From: Ianthella basta
Lineage: Eukaryota > Porifera > Demospongiae > Verongiida > Ianthellidae
Direction of reading: 5' to 3'
Length of the DNA: 64,000 bases
Assembly (NCBI GenBank): GCA_964019415.1
Contig: OZ025879.1
Location: 7,190,649-7,254,648, forward strand
The notes under the pieces are model-generated. The model ran no database searches, had not been told where the DNA came from, and saw only the letters and a list, made by a program, of their open reading frames with translations. The position numbers and the translations under genes were made by a program. Each line of letters begins with the position of its first letter. Position 1 is the first letter of the stretch. Shown piece by piece: positions 18,708 to 30,721 of this stretch.

Positions 18708-21700
18708 ATGGTGATCAGGTCAATGATACTGCCACTGGCTCTCCTGCTAGTGCCAGTTCTTTTAACCACATATCGGCACCCTTTGGCTACAGCAAGTGAC
18801 CCTGATGACTGTGAACTTTGCACGGATGGACCAGAAGATCGAATCAAATTGAGATATCCAGCCATCTCCTCTGGACAGATCCTGGTTTGTGATGGAGGCT
18901 ATTGGCAAACAGTCTGCGATGATCAAAAGAAGTATAAGTTCTCTGTCACTGATGCCAATGTCTCGTGTTACCAACTCGGTTTCACCAGTGGACAACCAGG
19001 TTCAGGGCGTGGAGTAGAGGACGGGTGCTTGCCGCCTCGCGTGCACGATTTTATCGCTGTCGATCCGAACGCGCCATGCAAGGTCTGGGATGAAAAACTC
19101 TCCCAATGCCTCAAACGGGTACCAGACGGCATGGGAAGCTGTACTCTTAAAACCACAGCCAGTGTCATCTGCAATGGTTAGTCTGGCTGTCTTCATCATT
19201 AGTAGTACTAGTGCATGCTGTGCATCCTAGCTAGCTGACACTCAGTCTGGTAAACAACCAGCTATGTAGCTATAGCTATTGCGCAAGTTGCTCGCGCAGC
19301 TTATTAGTTTCCGCATGAATTCGCCACTACGCAGCACTAGTTGTAGCAGGATGCGAGAATAGACACCTGATAAGGGTTAAGAGCTGTCCCTTGTGCGAGC
19401 TATATTTAATACAATACACTGCTCCAGCTTTACTCATGATAGCCATGACCCTCGTTCACAACTGTGTTTTCTGTGATCAGTCGCACATTGTAATTTGCAT
19501 TGACACTGTAAAGTTGTCTTGATTTATTACAAGTACTTTATGCATTCCACACCATTAATTTAAGTTGATCAAGCACACTTTGCAATTTACATAGATACAA
19601 TTATAGACCTCTAAATTAATATAATCATTATTTTACAAAAGTTTCCTAATATTTAAAAGATTCTGCCTAATACCTAAGACTGAGTGCCTACTAGCAAAGG
19701 CCTTCACACTACCAGTAACATTAAGCAGATTTTGTGTGCAACTTAAACTGCATACAATGAATCCTTCACAATGTTTCATTGCAGAGACTGCACAGGTTCA
19801 GCTCATATACAAGAATACCCCCAGCTACATTGGTAAAGTGAAACACTACTACAATTCCAGCTGGCATACTGTGTGTGACGGGAACTGGACAGATTTGATC
19901 AGTAACAGCAATGTACTTTGCAGACAACTGGGCCTGGGACATGCAGTGGAGCACTGGCTGCACTATCCTGATGAAACAGACACCAGTTTTCTGCACACAC
20001 ACATGAACTGCAATGGCACTGAAGACAGAATGACGTTGTGCACCCACAACTTTATCATGGATAAAAACTGTAGTGGAAAGAGTGTGCCGGGGATACGGTG
20101 CAGTGGTGAGTATGTGCTGGTGGGATTTGGCGTGAATGTGTTGAGGAGGTGTGCTGTGTTTGCATGTGGCACATTTTGCAGTGGGCAATTAAGAAGGAAT
20201 CTGTAGTATACAGTGGTATTGAGTAATGGGCTCCATGCAATGGTGAAGCTTACAGCATATATCTATATATATAAAGAAGGAGTGAGCAGAACGGTTGTTC
20301 GCGAACTCCTCCCGCGAGCAACGGCGCATGGACACCAAACTTTCCCAGATTACGGACGCCACACCCAGTCTCGACAAGACAAGTACAGGACTAAGTATAT
20401 TGTGCACATTTGTACATGCAGGTCCAGAAGCTGATGACTTTGAATCATCAGCCACCTTTACCAGCATCTCCCTCCAGTGGACTGTGCCAAACGTCCTTCA
20501 GTACTATCGTGTGATAGACAGCTACAACATCACTTACTGGGAGCATGGAGCCAAGGATAGGAGCAAGGTCACGATTCAAAGAAATCAGCCAGAGGCCAGT
20601 GCAGTGGGGATATAGCATGCATACATACACTATTAGATTGTCAGTCTTAAGGGCAGAACTCCATGCCAGGACTGCCATAGACTGAACATGACATACCAGT
20701 CACTAGTACGATTCCTTTGGCTCTAGCTTTAGAGCATGTTGCTCTTGTTTCTGATTCCCTCACACAACATTGCAATTGTCACTGATTGTGTGTAGTGATA
20801 GAAGAGCTTCCTTGTGCAGGTGACCATTGGAGGACTCAGTGCGGGGACACAGTACATTATGACTGTGAATGCGGTGCTCAAAGGTGATCGTCCTGGACCT
20901 GAAACCACCCTTGTTATCTCAACCACTCAGCTGCAGGATGGTAAGCTTGTGAATGCTTTGTGCTGGCAGCTTGTGTAGAAGATAACTTCTGAAACATCTG
21001 AAATTGGTTCATCGTTTTATGCAATGACACTAACATGTGCTGTTAACTTTGATTATGTCATGAATAATGTTACCTTGTTTGCTTCCTACAAATTGTAGTT
21101 GACCATGCAGGACCCCTATGCAGTAATGATGTACATATTAATTTTGTTAAATCTCTTTCCATGTCTATGCATGTGTAGACTCGCGTGTGACAGGACTTGC
21201 AGCAGGACTGGGAGCGCCATTACTTCTTGTATGTATCCTCTTTGCTGTTGCTGATGGAGTCATTGTTTACCTGATCAAGAGGTGATTATCTGTGTGTCCA
21301 TACAGGCACATTTGGTAGGTAAACAAGTGCTGCAAATGTGTTCATTTTATGTACTGCCTCTGGCTTGCAGATGTCACCATCACCGTAGGCGCGCAGAGGG
21401 CAACCAACTGCCACTTCATAACCCAGCCCGAGCTGGTGACCCGGCCCAAGGTGGTGACCTGGCCCAAGGTGGCAACCCAGCCCAAGGCGGCAACGCAGCC
21501 CAAGGTGGCAACGCAGCCCAAGGTGGCAACCCAGCCCAAGGTGGCAACCCAGCCCAAGGTGGCAACCCAGTCCAAGGTGGCAACCCAGCCCAAGGTGGCA
21601 ACGCAGCCCAAGGTGGCAACCCAGCCCAAGGTGGCAACGCAGCCCAAGGTGGCAACCCGGCCCAAGGTGGCAACCCGGACCAAGGTGGCAACCCGGCCCA

Positions 21701-22058
21701 AGGTGGCAACCCGGCCCAAGGTGGCAACCCGGCCCAAGGTGGCAACCCGGCCCAAGGTGGCAACCCGGCCCAAGGTGGCAACCCAGCCCAAGGTGGTGAC
21801 CAGGCCCAAGGTGGTGGGGACCCAGCCCAAGGTGGAGACCCGGCCCAAGGTGGCAACCCAGCCCAAGGGGGCAACCCAGCCCAAGGTGGAGACCCGGCCC
21901 AAGGTGGCAACCCAGCCCAAGGGGGCAACCCTGCCCAAAGAGACAACAATGTACATGCTGGTCCACCACACAATCCTTATAATGATAATGAACGAGCTCC
22001 CCTATTAGGCAATGTACAGCAGGAACCAGCAGCACGCGGCTACTGTGCACTCTACTAG
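18708..22058 (+). CDS. Receptor B: SRCR-SRCR-FN3 membrane protein with GGNPAQ-repeat tail
   Basis: Six exons: 18708-19176, 19785-20105, 20422-20603, 20820-20940, 21179-21281, 21371-22058; phases agree and the product is 627 aa. Domain order is as in receptor A. The codon matching A's start ATG is CTG here (18696), so the start moves to the next in-frame ATG, 18708, still leaving a Leu-rich signal peptide. The helix is followed by R-C-H-H-H-R-R-R and then about 27-28 copies of GG(N/D)PAQ. The tail ends with ERAPLL, an acidic dileucine, and G-Y-C-A-L-Y. The tail is unrelated to A's until this end. The natural promoter block is displaced by a LINE, so expression may be altered. Confidence 0.85.
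21432..21945 (+). repeat. Coding 18-bp minisatellite in receptor B tail
   Basis: About 28 units of 18 bp (consensus GGTGGCAACCCAGCCCAA), one with a 3-bp insertion, all in frame, encoding GGNPAQ with D, A, V and L variants. A central run of six units is nearly identical. Such arrays usually vary in length by slippage or unequal exchange. Confidence 0.95.
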
Positions 22059-22319
22059 CTCTGTAACACACTCTTACAAATGCCTGAATATGCAGTACAT
22101 GCTAAGTTATATATACATGAAAACATGTAATTCGGTTTTCTTACTATACACATGTGTAGAAATATTAAGTGAACCAAGTGTATACCTGTACATGTAAAGT
22201 AAACTTGTTTATGATGGACTCAATATTGGAGTACATTATACTTTCTACTTAGGCAGTGCCTATTCCAGGACATGTTGGATCTGTTACTGCACAATATGTA
22301 CAGTCTCTGTGCTTCTAGC
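22059..22319. other. 3' flank of receptor B
   Basis: AT-rich sequence that parallels the flanks after copies D (31934-32210) and E (35301-35540), for example CTCTGTAACACACTCTTACA. Probably 3' UTR. No coding signal was seen. Confidence 0.5.
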
Positions 22320-22475
22320 ATGGTTCTATGACAACTACACAGGTGCCCCTGGCATGGCTGGAGGGAGCTCAGAGCTGACACTGCTGAGGTCCAACTGTGA
22401 CTGTACTCCAGGCTTGCCCACCACCTGGATGATGGGTGTGTCTGTGGGAGGATATTACATCAGCTTCTCAGTATA
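22320..22475 (-). pseudogene. Relic of the exchanger's last exon (after copy B)
   Basis: Plus-strand match to 35555-35690 (the GGCATGGCTGGAGGGAGCTC block and GGATGATGGGTGTGTCTGTG). Only the 3' part of the exon is present, with the same break as in the relics after A and D. Confidence 0.8.
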
Positions 22476-22574
22476 CTCTAGCAACAAACAACTAGCTAAT
22501 AATAATATGCATGGGTTTCTGCTCTCGTAGCACACCCACCTTGCCTCCACTCCCTCCCCCATCCACTAATATAT

Positions 22575-22775
22575 ACGTACATCTGTCTCACAGCTAGTCC
22601 CAGTGGCAGTCCTCTCCCCAGTCAGGATGCTCTTCTCACTGATAACATTGCCTGAAGTAAGAAGGTCAAATGTCTTCTTCTCTTTCATCTTGCTCCTACT
22701 TGCAAGAGAAGGTGTAGAGACATCCAAGTCAAAGGGAGGAACACTTCCTTGGATACCTGCAGAGTGTCCATCATG
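22575..22775 (-). pseudogene. Relic of the exchanger's CNBD exon (after copy B)
   Basis: On the minus strand this stays open across the whole exon-like segment and encodes T-F-D-L-L-T-S-G-N-V-I and L-T-G-E-R-T-A-T-G-T, very close to 36837-37019. The G-E dipeptide of the phosphate-binding cassette has become S-E. Flanking donor-like sequence is altered. Confidence 0.8.
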
Positions 22776-22826
22776 CAGTGTATGTAGGTGTAATGTAAGC
22801 CACACACAATATGCATATTGCCACAT

Positions 22827-22828
<2 letters not shown>

Positions 22829-22906
<78 letters not shown>
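22829..22906. repeat. (AC)n microsatellite
   Basis: About 78 bp of uninterrupted AC between the 3' flank of copy B and the promoter block of copy C. Confidence 0.95.
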
Positions 22907-22911
<5 letters not shown>

Positions 22912-23191
22912 TGCAGAGAGAGACTGGGCATGGGCACCCGGATTAAGTCAACATATTCATACATACCTGCACACTATAGCTGCTCAAAGGCATTATGCTA
23001 TATACATAACACACACAAAACACACCGACCATATTGGAACTGAAATGAAACACTCGCTGCATGTTGTAATGGTAATGATTAGTCATGCATGACTATGCTA
23101 AAATGCACCCACCCCAACACAGAGGTGGGTGGTTGGGCTGGTTGTATATAGTTGGCACACATACCAGGTACAAGGAATATATAGAATAGCG
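22907..23191 (+). promoter_or_regulatory. Promoter block of receptor C
   Basis: Shares AAGTCAACATATTCATA (22945-22961), CTATAGCTGCTCAAA and the TAGTCATGCATGACTATG block with the other copies. The X-box position reads GTTGTAATGGTAAT, a degenerate match. A pyrimidine/purine-rich GGGTGG segment precedes the ATG by about 60 bp. Confidence 0.5.
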
Positions 23192-26100
23192 ATGGCGGAC
23201 TACCTGGTGATCGTGTTGGCACTGGTTCTCGTAGTAGTGCTATCAACCCCATACCGGTACCCTTTGGCTACAGCAAGTGACTCTAAAGATCCTGTGTGTG
23301 AAGACTGCTCAAATGGGCCAGACGATCGCATCAAACTGCGACATCCCAAAAGCATCTCCTCCGGGCAAATTGTGATTTGTAAAGGAGGATACTGGCGGAC
23401 GGTTTGCGATGATCATGGTGACTATACGTTCAGTGAGACTGATGCCGACGTGGCGTGTTTCCAACTCGGGTTCACCCGGGGGTCGGGAGATACAGGAGCT
23501 GCTGCTCCGGGAGAGCTTGGGTGCTTGCCACCAGCCCTGAGCGCATATATCGCTGTCAACCCGAAGGCGCCATGCAAGGCTTGGTACGAAAAGCTTTCCC
23601 GATGTATTATAGGGGACGTCGTGGGATTTTGTTCTCCTGAAACAGCAGTCAGGGTCACCTGCGAAGGTTAGTTTATCTGCCTGTCGTCTCATTACGCTTG
23701 TTGTCAATCGTGCGTGAAGCGTATCTCGACTAGCTAGTTAACAGTGGTAGCTAGCGCATAGACCCTACAACAGTGTAACTTGCAAATGTGCTTTTCACTC
23801 GTGGCTATGTCAATGGACGCTAACGCCAGGCGAATTTGATTCGCAGTTTATCGTACCCGCCCGCATGTTTTTTATCTAGCCTCTCCAACTTTCATCATTC
23901 ATTATTTAGATCACTAGTTGCAGATTAACTCTACCTATCTATGCAGAGCCAAAATTAACACCATTTGGCTAGGTAGAGGCTATCCTCACCTGCCAGACCC
24001 ATCACCCATAGCGCAGACTGCTCCAAATTGGAGCATATATCTGGATTGCCAGCTATTGATGCGTTTCGGTGTGTTTCAATAGCTATAGATGTTTATGATG
24101 AATAATGAAAAATGACATCCCGCTCTCATGCCCTTTACAAATGTACTGGACGATAAATTGTGAATCAAATTTGCATGGCCTAATTCTGTCCTGCGTGAAT
24201 GTGCCACTAGCACTGGTTAGTGAAGGGTGCAAGAATGGGCAGAAAAGAATCAGTGTTAAAGAGCTGTCCCTTGTGTAAGCTACAGTTACAGCACCCTGCT
24301 CCAACCTAGCCTATGCCAGTCATGACCCTCACAACTATGATCTTTGAAGCATGTATTGTAATTTGCACCAATTATCATTACATTAAAGTTGTATCAATGA
24401 TTTGATAGAGGCTCATAGCTGCGATGTTCAGTCAATTCACTATAGCAGTAATATCCAAGCTTCTCAATGCAGTACATGCATTTTATGCCATTTAAGCCAA
24501 TCAAGCAAACCTAAATGCTAATCTAGATGCAACCCCAGTAGCTATCATTATGTAGGTAGAGCACAATTCACAAGGATACAATTATAGACCTCCAATTATA
24601 CCCTTTATCATTATTAATAATTATTATAACAAAAGTTCCCTAAAGATCCCCGACTTTGAGTACCTATTAGCTTAATAATCAGATGTGTAGGCAACTTAAC
24701 CTGCATACTATGGATCCTATACCATGCTTCACTGCAGAGACTATACAGGTTAGCCTCATAGATGGGAGTACCCCCAGCTACATTGGTAAAGCGCAACACT
24801 ACTACAACAACACCTGGCATACTGTGTGTGACGGGAACTGGACACATTTGATCAGTAACAGCCATGTACTGTGCAGACAACTGGGCCTGGGGCATGCACT
24901 GAAGCACTGGCTTCACAATCCCGACAGTACAGACATCAGCTTTCTGCACACACACACATGAACTGCAATGGCACTGAAGACAGACTGACATTGTGTGACC
25001 ACAACTTCATCATGAATGATGCCTGCAGTGTAAGGAGTGTGCCCTGGGTGCTGTGCAGTGGTGAGTACATACATACATGTACTGTTAGGATTTGGTGTTA
25101 ATGTCCTGAGGAGGTGTACAGTTAACGTGTGACACATGTGCTGTGGGCAATGAAGAGGGAATCTAGTATACAGTGGTATGGAATAGTGGGCTCCAGTGGG
25201 GAAGCTTACTGTATACAGTGAAGATAACTACACAGCAGCTAAATGGGATAGTAGATCCCATTTAATGGTACACATGTGTGTGCTAGTTATTTTATTGCTA
25301 TGTGTTTTCACTGAAGCATCTCAAGTGCCAAAACATTATAATTACATTATTCATCTGTATAGCTTCACTCAATTATGTTAATTGCATGCAGCTTACACTG
25401 TACTATGTGTAGAATACATGCAACCTCAAATGGTATGCCTGAGTGTAGACCACAGACCATGTTACCCATGGGAGTTAGTATGAGTGCATAGTGTGCATTT
25501 GTGCAGGTCCAATAGCCGATGCCTTCGAATTATCAGCCACCTCTAACAGCATCTCCCTCCAATGGACTGTGCCACTACCCCTTCAGTACTATCATGTGAT
25601 AGACAGCTACAACATTAGCTACTGGGAGAAGGGAGCTACGGACATACAAGGTCACAACAACTCAACCAGAGGCCAGTGCAGTGGGCATAGCATGCACGCA
25701 TACACTGTAAGCATTAGTTCTAACTACAGTAACTGCATACCAGAACTGAACATGTCTTGTCATTCCCTGTCGAGTATAGCTTTAGAAGGCCTTGCACTTG
25801 GCTTTGGGCCGACTCACTCACACAACTTCATGAATGCACTCATGCATATGCCTACAGCGAGGTGTGTACATGGAGTGATGTAAGGGCTTCATTGTGCACG
25901 CAGGTAACCATTGGAGGACTCAAGGCAGAGACACAGTACATTGTGACTGTGAATGTGGTGCTCAAACGTGACCATCCTGGACCGAAAGCCACCCTTGTTA
26001 TCGCAACCACTGGTGAGCTTATGCATTGTCACTACATGCAGAATGTGCGTACCTCCAAACATCTCAAACTGCATGGGTTAGATTCATGAAACAACATCCT

Positions 26101-26787
26101 TTTTCAACAATTGAATTCCCTGTTTGCTTACTTCAAACTGTAGTTGACCAAGGTCCCTAAAAATGATGATGGATGCTTTTGTTAAATCTTAATCCATGCA
26201 TGTCTGTGTGTAGGCGCTGTGTCTACAGAAGGACTTGAAGCAGCATTGGGAGTGTCATTGCCGGTCATGCTTCTTGCATGCATCCTAGCAGTCAATCTCG
26301 GAATCTTTGCTTACCTGAAGTGAGTGTCTGTGCTGGTCATGTTATAACTGTATATACAGTGGAACCTGTCTAAGATGGTCACTGCATGTATTAGACAGCT
26401 ATCATACAGCCAGTCACCCTTGGCCCAAATGGCACAAAAATATTGCCTTCTACCACTGTAGAGGAGCAACCTCTCTTTATAGGCCAGTTTGAACTGACCC
26501 ACAGATGGCTGTCTTAGACAGGTTTCACTGTATGAACAACAGTCATACAGTCATGTGGCTCAGTGTGGTTTGGCTTTATTGTACTTGTGCTGCTTTTGGT
26601 GTGTAGAACGCATCAAAGGGGCCCATACCAAGGCCGCAATGACTATCACCCAATTAATGGACCCCCCCGTCCAGCGAATGGTGATGGTGTAAGGCAGCCA
26701 CTAGTGCCACCCCAGGTAAATGCACCGGAGCAGCAGGAGCAACCAGAAGAAGATGCAGTCCGTCAAGGCTACTGTTCAATCTTCTAG
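23192..26787 (+). pseudogene. Receptor C: SRCR-SRCR-FN3 receptor copy with two indel-broken exons
   Basis: Exons by homology: 23192-23666, 24738-25060, 25507-25680, 25904-26012, 26214-26319, 26607-26787. Exon 1 (signal peptide and SRCR-1) is intact. Exon 2 has six CA units after TTTCTG where A, B and D have the length of five. The extra 2 bp (about 24947-24958) shift the frame into an immediate TGA. Exon 3 lacks 2 bp relative to D near 25640-25650. The two changes do not rescue each other because of the stop. Exons 4-6 are clean; the tail is short, lacks the dileucine, and ends G-Y-C-S-I-F. Either a recent pseudogene, a null allele, or sequencing error in the CA run; a secreted one-SRCR product remains possible. 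Confidence 0.75.
26357..26530. mobile_element. 174-bp pogo/Tigger-like MITE in intron 5 of receptor C
   Basis: The terminal inverted repeats begin CAGTG(G/A)AACCTGTCTAAGA and are flanked by TA on both sides (26355-26356 and 26531-26532). Size, TIR start CAGT and TA target fit non-autonomous pogo/Tigger (Tc1/mariner superfamily) elements. Absent from the same intron of other copies. Confidence 0.85.
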
Positions 26788-27105
26788 CTTAATTGTAACA
26801 CACTTTTACATAGGCCCATACATTCACGCTAAGGTATAATACAGGTTTCAGTGAGCAATTGCAACAGCATAATATACCATAGATCAGCTGACTTATACTT
26901 CAAAACACACCTTTAGTGTGGACTCGCATCACTTTACACGTAATTGTACATGCATACATGACCACAGTAATGTACTACAGTAGTTTGCAGAGTGTACTCC
27001 TTTAGACTATACTGCATTGTCTGATCAGTTATGCTATTGTTCCTGCATATGTGACATTCACTGCACCTTATGTAAAGGTATCGGCATGCCCCTAGCATGG
27101 TCTTA
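26788..27105. other. 3' flank of receptor C
   Basis: AT-rich sequence resembling the flank of copy A (for example the TACTGCATTGTCTGATCAGT block at about 27010 and near 4375). No gene was seen. Confidence 0.5.
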
Positions 27106-27150
27106 TATATGATCGTTACACAGGCGTCCATGGCATGGCTGGACAGGTGA
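27106..27150 (-). pseudogene. Short relic of the exchanger's last exon (after copy C)
   Basis: About 45 bp (ACACAGGCGTCCATGGCATG...) corresponding to the extreme 3' end of the exchanger coding region near 35575. Confidence 0.6.
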
Positions 27151-27215
27151 AGGTGCATGTGACAGGTGCCTTTTAAAACTGAAAATGACTCATGAGACCA
27201 ATGAATATGATTATA

Positions 27216-27362
27216 TTTACTAACCTGGTACTCTGGCTGCTTCACGAGGAGTTGAGATGCAATGCGGATGCCACACACCCTCCACAGGTGCTCTCTAATG
27301 ACAGGATTCTTCTCTAGGATTTCAAGAATATTGCTGGCAGTGATCATGAACAGGATATCACA
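27216..27362 (-). pseudogene. Well-preserved relic of exchanger exon 15 (after copy C)
   Basis: The minus strand is open through the whole exon equivalent and encodes F-M-I-T-A-S-N, N-P-V-I-R-E-H-L-W-R-V-C-G and E-Y-Q, nearly the same as 36516-36644, with the GTTAG-type donor conserved. Only this exon and a CNBD piece are nearby, so it is a detached copy rather than part of a second gene. Confidence 0.8.
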
Positions 27363-27555
27363 TCAGCTTATCAGTGTAGCTATTGGGTAGCTAATCCTCC
27401 AGTAGCAAACATAGCTAGCTAGCTATAAAAACTAATAATTTGGGTTTCTCTTACTGCAGTTATCTTCCCTCCCTCACCCACACCCCTCACTTTCACCTTC
27501 CCTTAGCCCCCATGACTATAGCACCATCGACCTTGTCTCCTCTCCCTCCCCATCC

Positions 27556-27725
27556 CTCACCTGTACATCCGTCTCACAGCTGGTCCCAGTGGCAGTCCTC
27601 CCCCCAGTCAGGATGCCCTTCTCACCAATAACATTGCCTGAAGTGAGAAGGTCAAGAGTCTTCTTCTCTGTCATCTTGCTGCTGCTTGCATGGGCAGAGA
27701 TAGCCTCGTTCAGGGAGGATTGACA
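27556..27725 (-). pseudogene. Relic of the exchanger's CNBD exon (after copy C)
   Basis: The minus strand retains T-L-D-L-L-T-S-G-N-V-I-G-E-K-G-I-L-T. The start of the exon is diverged, and the sequence runs towards an (AC)n tract. Confidence 0.75.
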
Positions 27726-27839
27726 CTACCTTGAATACCTACACAGTGACCCACCAAAGTGTATTCGAGTGTAGCTAATTAGCTTGCTTGCTATAGTTAA
27801 GACATGTTACACACTGACGAATGTGCAAACACAATGCTA

Positions 27840-27913
27840 CACACAAACACACACACACAGCACGCACACACATACACACACACACACACACACACGCACA
27901 CACACACACACAG

Positions 27914-28012
<99 letters not shown>

Positions 28013-28020
28013 ACACACGC
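27840..28020. repeat. (AC)n microsatellite with GCACGCAC interruptions
   Basis: About 180 bp, at the same place relative to copy D's promoter as the array before copy C. Confidence 0.95.
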
Positions 28021-28279
28021 ATTCAGAGACTGCAGTGGGACACCCAGATCAAGTCAACGTATTCATATGTATCTGCACGCTATAGCTGCTCAAAAGCATA
28101 TGCTAACACACACAAACCACATTAACCAAGTTGAAACTGAAATGGAACACTCGCTGCATGTTGTCACGGTATTGATTAGTCATGCATGGCTAAAATGTAC
28201 CCACCCCAACATATAGGGGTGGGGGGTTGGGCTGGTTGTGGTCGGCACACATACCAGGTACAAGGAATACAGAGTAGCG
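28021..28279 (+). promoter_or_regulatory. Promoter block of receptor D
   Basis: Shares AAGTCAAC(G)TATTCATA (28051-28067), GCTATAGCTGCTCAAA and TAGTCATGCATGGCTAAAATG with C. The X-box position is degraded (GTTGTCACGGTATT). Confidence 0.5.
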
Positions 28280-29798
28280 ATGGTGGACTACATGGCGATC
28301 GTGTCAATGACACTGCCACTGGTTCTTGTGGCAGTGCTGTCAACCCCATACCAGTACTCTTTGGCTACAGCAAGTGACTCTCCTGATCTCGAGTGTGAAG
28401 ATTGCTCAAATGGGACAGAAAATCGCATCAAATTGATATACCCTCACAAAAGCATGTCCTCTGGGCTGATTGCAGTTTGTAAAGGAGGATACTGGCGGAC
28501 GGTTTGCGATGATCAGTCGACCTTCACGTTCTCTGAGACTGATGCCAGCGTGGCATGTTTCCAACTCGGGTTCACCCGGGGGTCGGGGGGTCCAGGAGCT
28601 CCGGGAGAGCTTGGGTGCTCGCCGCCACCCCCGAGCGCATATATCGCTGTCAACCCGAAGGCGCCATGCAAGGCTTGGTACACAAAGCTTTCCCAATGTA
28701 TTATAGGGGTACCGATCTTCAGGGGATTTTGTTCTCCTGAAACAGCAGTCAGTGTCACCTGCGAAGTTAGCCTTTATTAATATAATTTATCTGCAAGTCA
28801 TCATCACTGCGCTTGTTGACGATCGTGCATTGAGTGCCTATTATATTAGCATAACATTAATCAGATTTTGCACGTATAGGCAACATAAACTGCATACATT
28901 AGATCCTATACCATGCTTCACTGCAGAGACTACACAGGTTCGCCTCATGATCAAGAATACCCCCCGGCCCAGCTACATTGGTAAAGTGCAACACTTCTTC
29001 AACACCACCTGGCATACTGTGTGTGACGGGAATTGGACAGATTTGATCAGCAACAGCAATGTACTGTGCAAACAACTGGGCCTGGGACATGCAGTGGAGC
29101 ACTGGCTTCACAATCGAGATGAAACAGACACCAGTTTTCTGCACACACACATGAACTGCAATGGCACTGAAGACGCTGACAGACTGACATTGTGCAAACA
29201 CAACTTCAGTATGGATGACACCTGCAGTGGAAAGAGTGTGCCCTAGGTGCTGTGCAGTGGTGAGTACATATTCATGTACTGTTAGAATTTGGTGTGAATG
29301 TCCTGAGTAGGTGTACTCTGTTAACGTATGGCCACGTGCTGTGGGCAATGAAGAGGTGTACAGTGGTATGGAGTAATGCGGTCCAGTGGAGAAGCTTGCA
29401 GTATGCAGTGACAATAACTATACAGCGGCTTAATGGGATAATAGATCCCACTTGAGGGGACACATGTGTGCATGGCCACGTGATTCATTGATCACTCTTT
29501 TGTTCTGTTAAGTGCATATGCAGGCATGCATGCTACCAGATGATGTTAGCACACTATCATCACACACTCTGGTATTACCAGACTGGCGTGCAAGTAGTCG
29601 TTTTGGAAGCGCCGTCGTGGGGGTGCCAGAGCTGGGAAGGCGGGCTTCCCTGCTAGTTTTTTAATTATCCTTACACCGAAGCATCTCAAGTACCAAAGCA
29701 TTCAATACATTTTGCTTATTTGTATGACTTCAACCCCAAAAGGTATGCCTGAGTGTTAACTCATATGTTCACCACATAACTTAGTATGTGTGTATGTA

Positions 29799-30503
29799 CA
29801 GTGAATCCTCAGTTATCCCAACCCCTTTGGTCAAATGCCACAAACATTTTGCTCGGATAAGTGAAAAGTTCGGATAAGTAAAATTACAAACAACTACAAC
29901 ATTAACTGTACAAATACACATGCATGCATTCATACATACATTTACTTTTGTAGCAACTCTAGTAAGGTCCTCTGCTTTAGGGACTCTCCTCGTTTACGGA
30001 CTGCGAGGGCATGGGGTTCTCTCAACGTGCATGTGTTGTATTGATTTACTTCAGGCTGGTATCGCTTTTGGCGCAATAACTACGAAACAGAACGCCACCA
30101 CACTCTCAAGGATTATAAAGTGGGGCTCCAGAAGTGTCCTCCTCGGGTTGAAATCGCCCGTCTAGCAGTTCGATCCTGAAGAGATATCCTTCAATTCCGG
30201 TTTTTCGTTCGCCGCTAACAGCCATTTTATTGATTATCGCTCATTGATTCCTTTTATATCGTGCGGTTTAATTCGCTGTCGTCCAACGATCGAATTTAAC
30301 TCGGCCGTCATTATAGCAGCTACCCTTCGTTGCTAACAGCGCAGACCCTTCAAATCAGCCTGGGCCCGATTCGCTGTTGTGCGACTCGCCGAAGCAGAAG
30401 CCCGCCGAAGCAGGCGCCCTGCTAGTAATTGTATTATCCACGTCACATGCAAGGTAATTTTGTGATCCGGATAATCGAGGTTCTGATAACCGAGGATTCA
30501 CTG
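29799..30503. mobile_element. 705-bp pogo/Tigger-like non-autonomous element in intron 2 of receptor D
   Basis: Ends CAGTGAATCCTCAGTTAT and ATAACCGAGGATTCACTG are inverted repeats, flanked by TA (29797-29798, 30504-30505). Subterminal GGATAA motifs recur. No transposase ORF is present. Copy E has the matching empty site with a 3-bp insertion (34370-34376). Confidence 0.85.
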
Positions 30504-30721
30504 TATTGTGCACAATTGTGTAGGTCCAGAAGCCGATGACTTTAATCTATCAGCCACCTCTAGCAACATCTCCCTCCAGTGGACCGTGCCAGTGCCCCTT
30601 CAGTTTTACCCTGTGATAGACAGCTACAACATCACTTACAGGGAGAAGGGAGCTACGGATAGGAACAAGGTCACAACAACTGAACCAGAGGCCAGTGCAG
30701 TGGGCATAGCATGCATACATA

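Noticed and set aside
21286-22071. Long open frames in four frames over the receptor B tail
   Set aside because: 18-bp periodicity keeps every frame open. Only the frame continuous with the TM exon through a valid splice site, and shared with D and E, is real.
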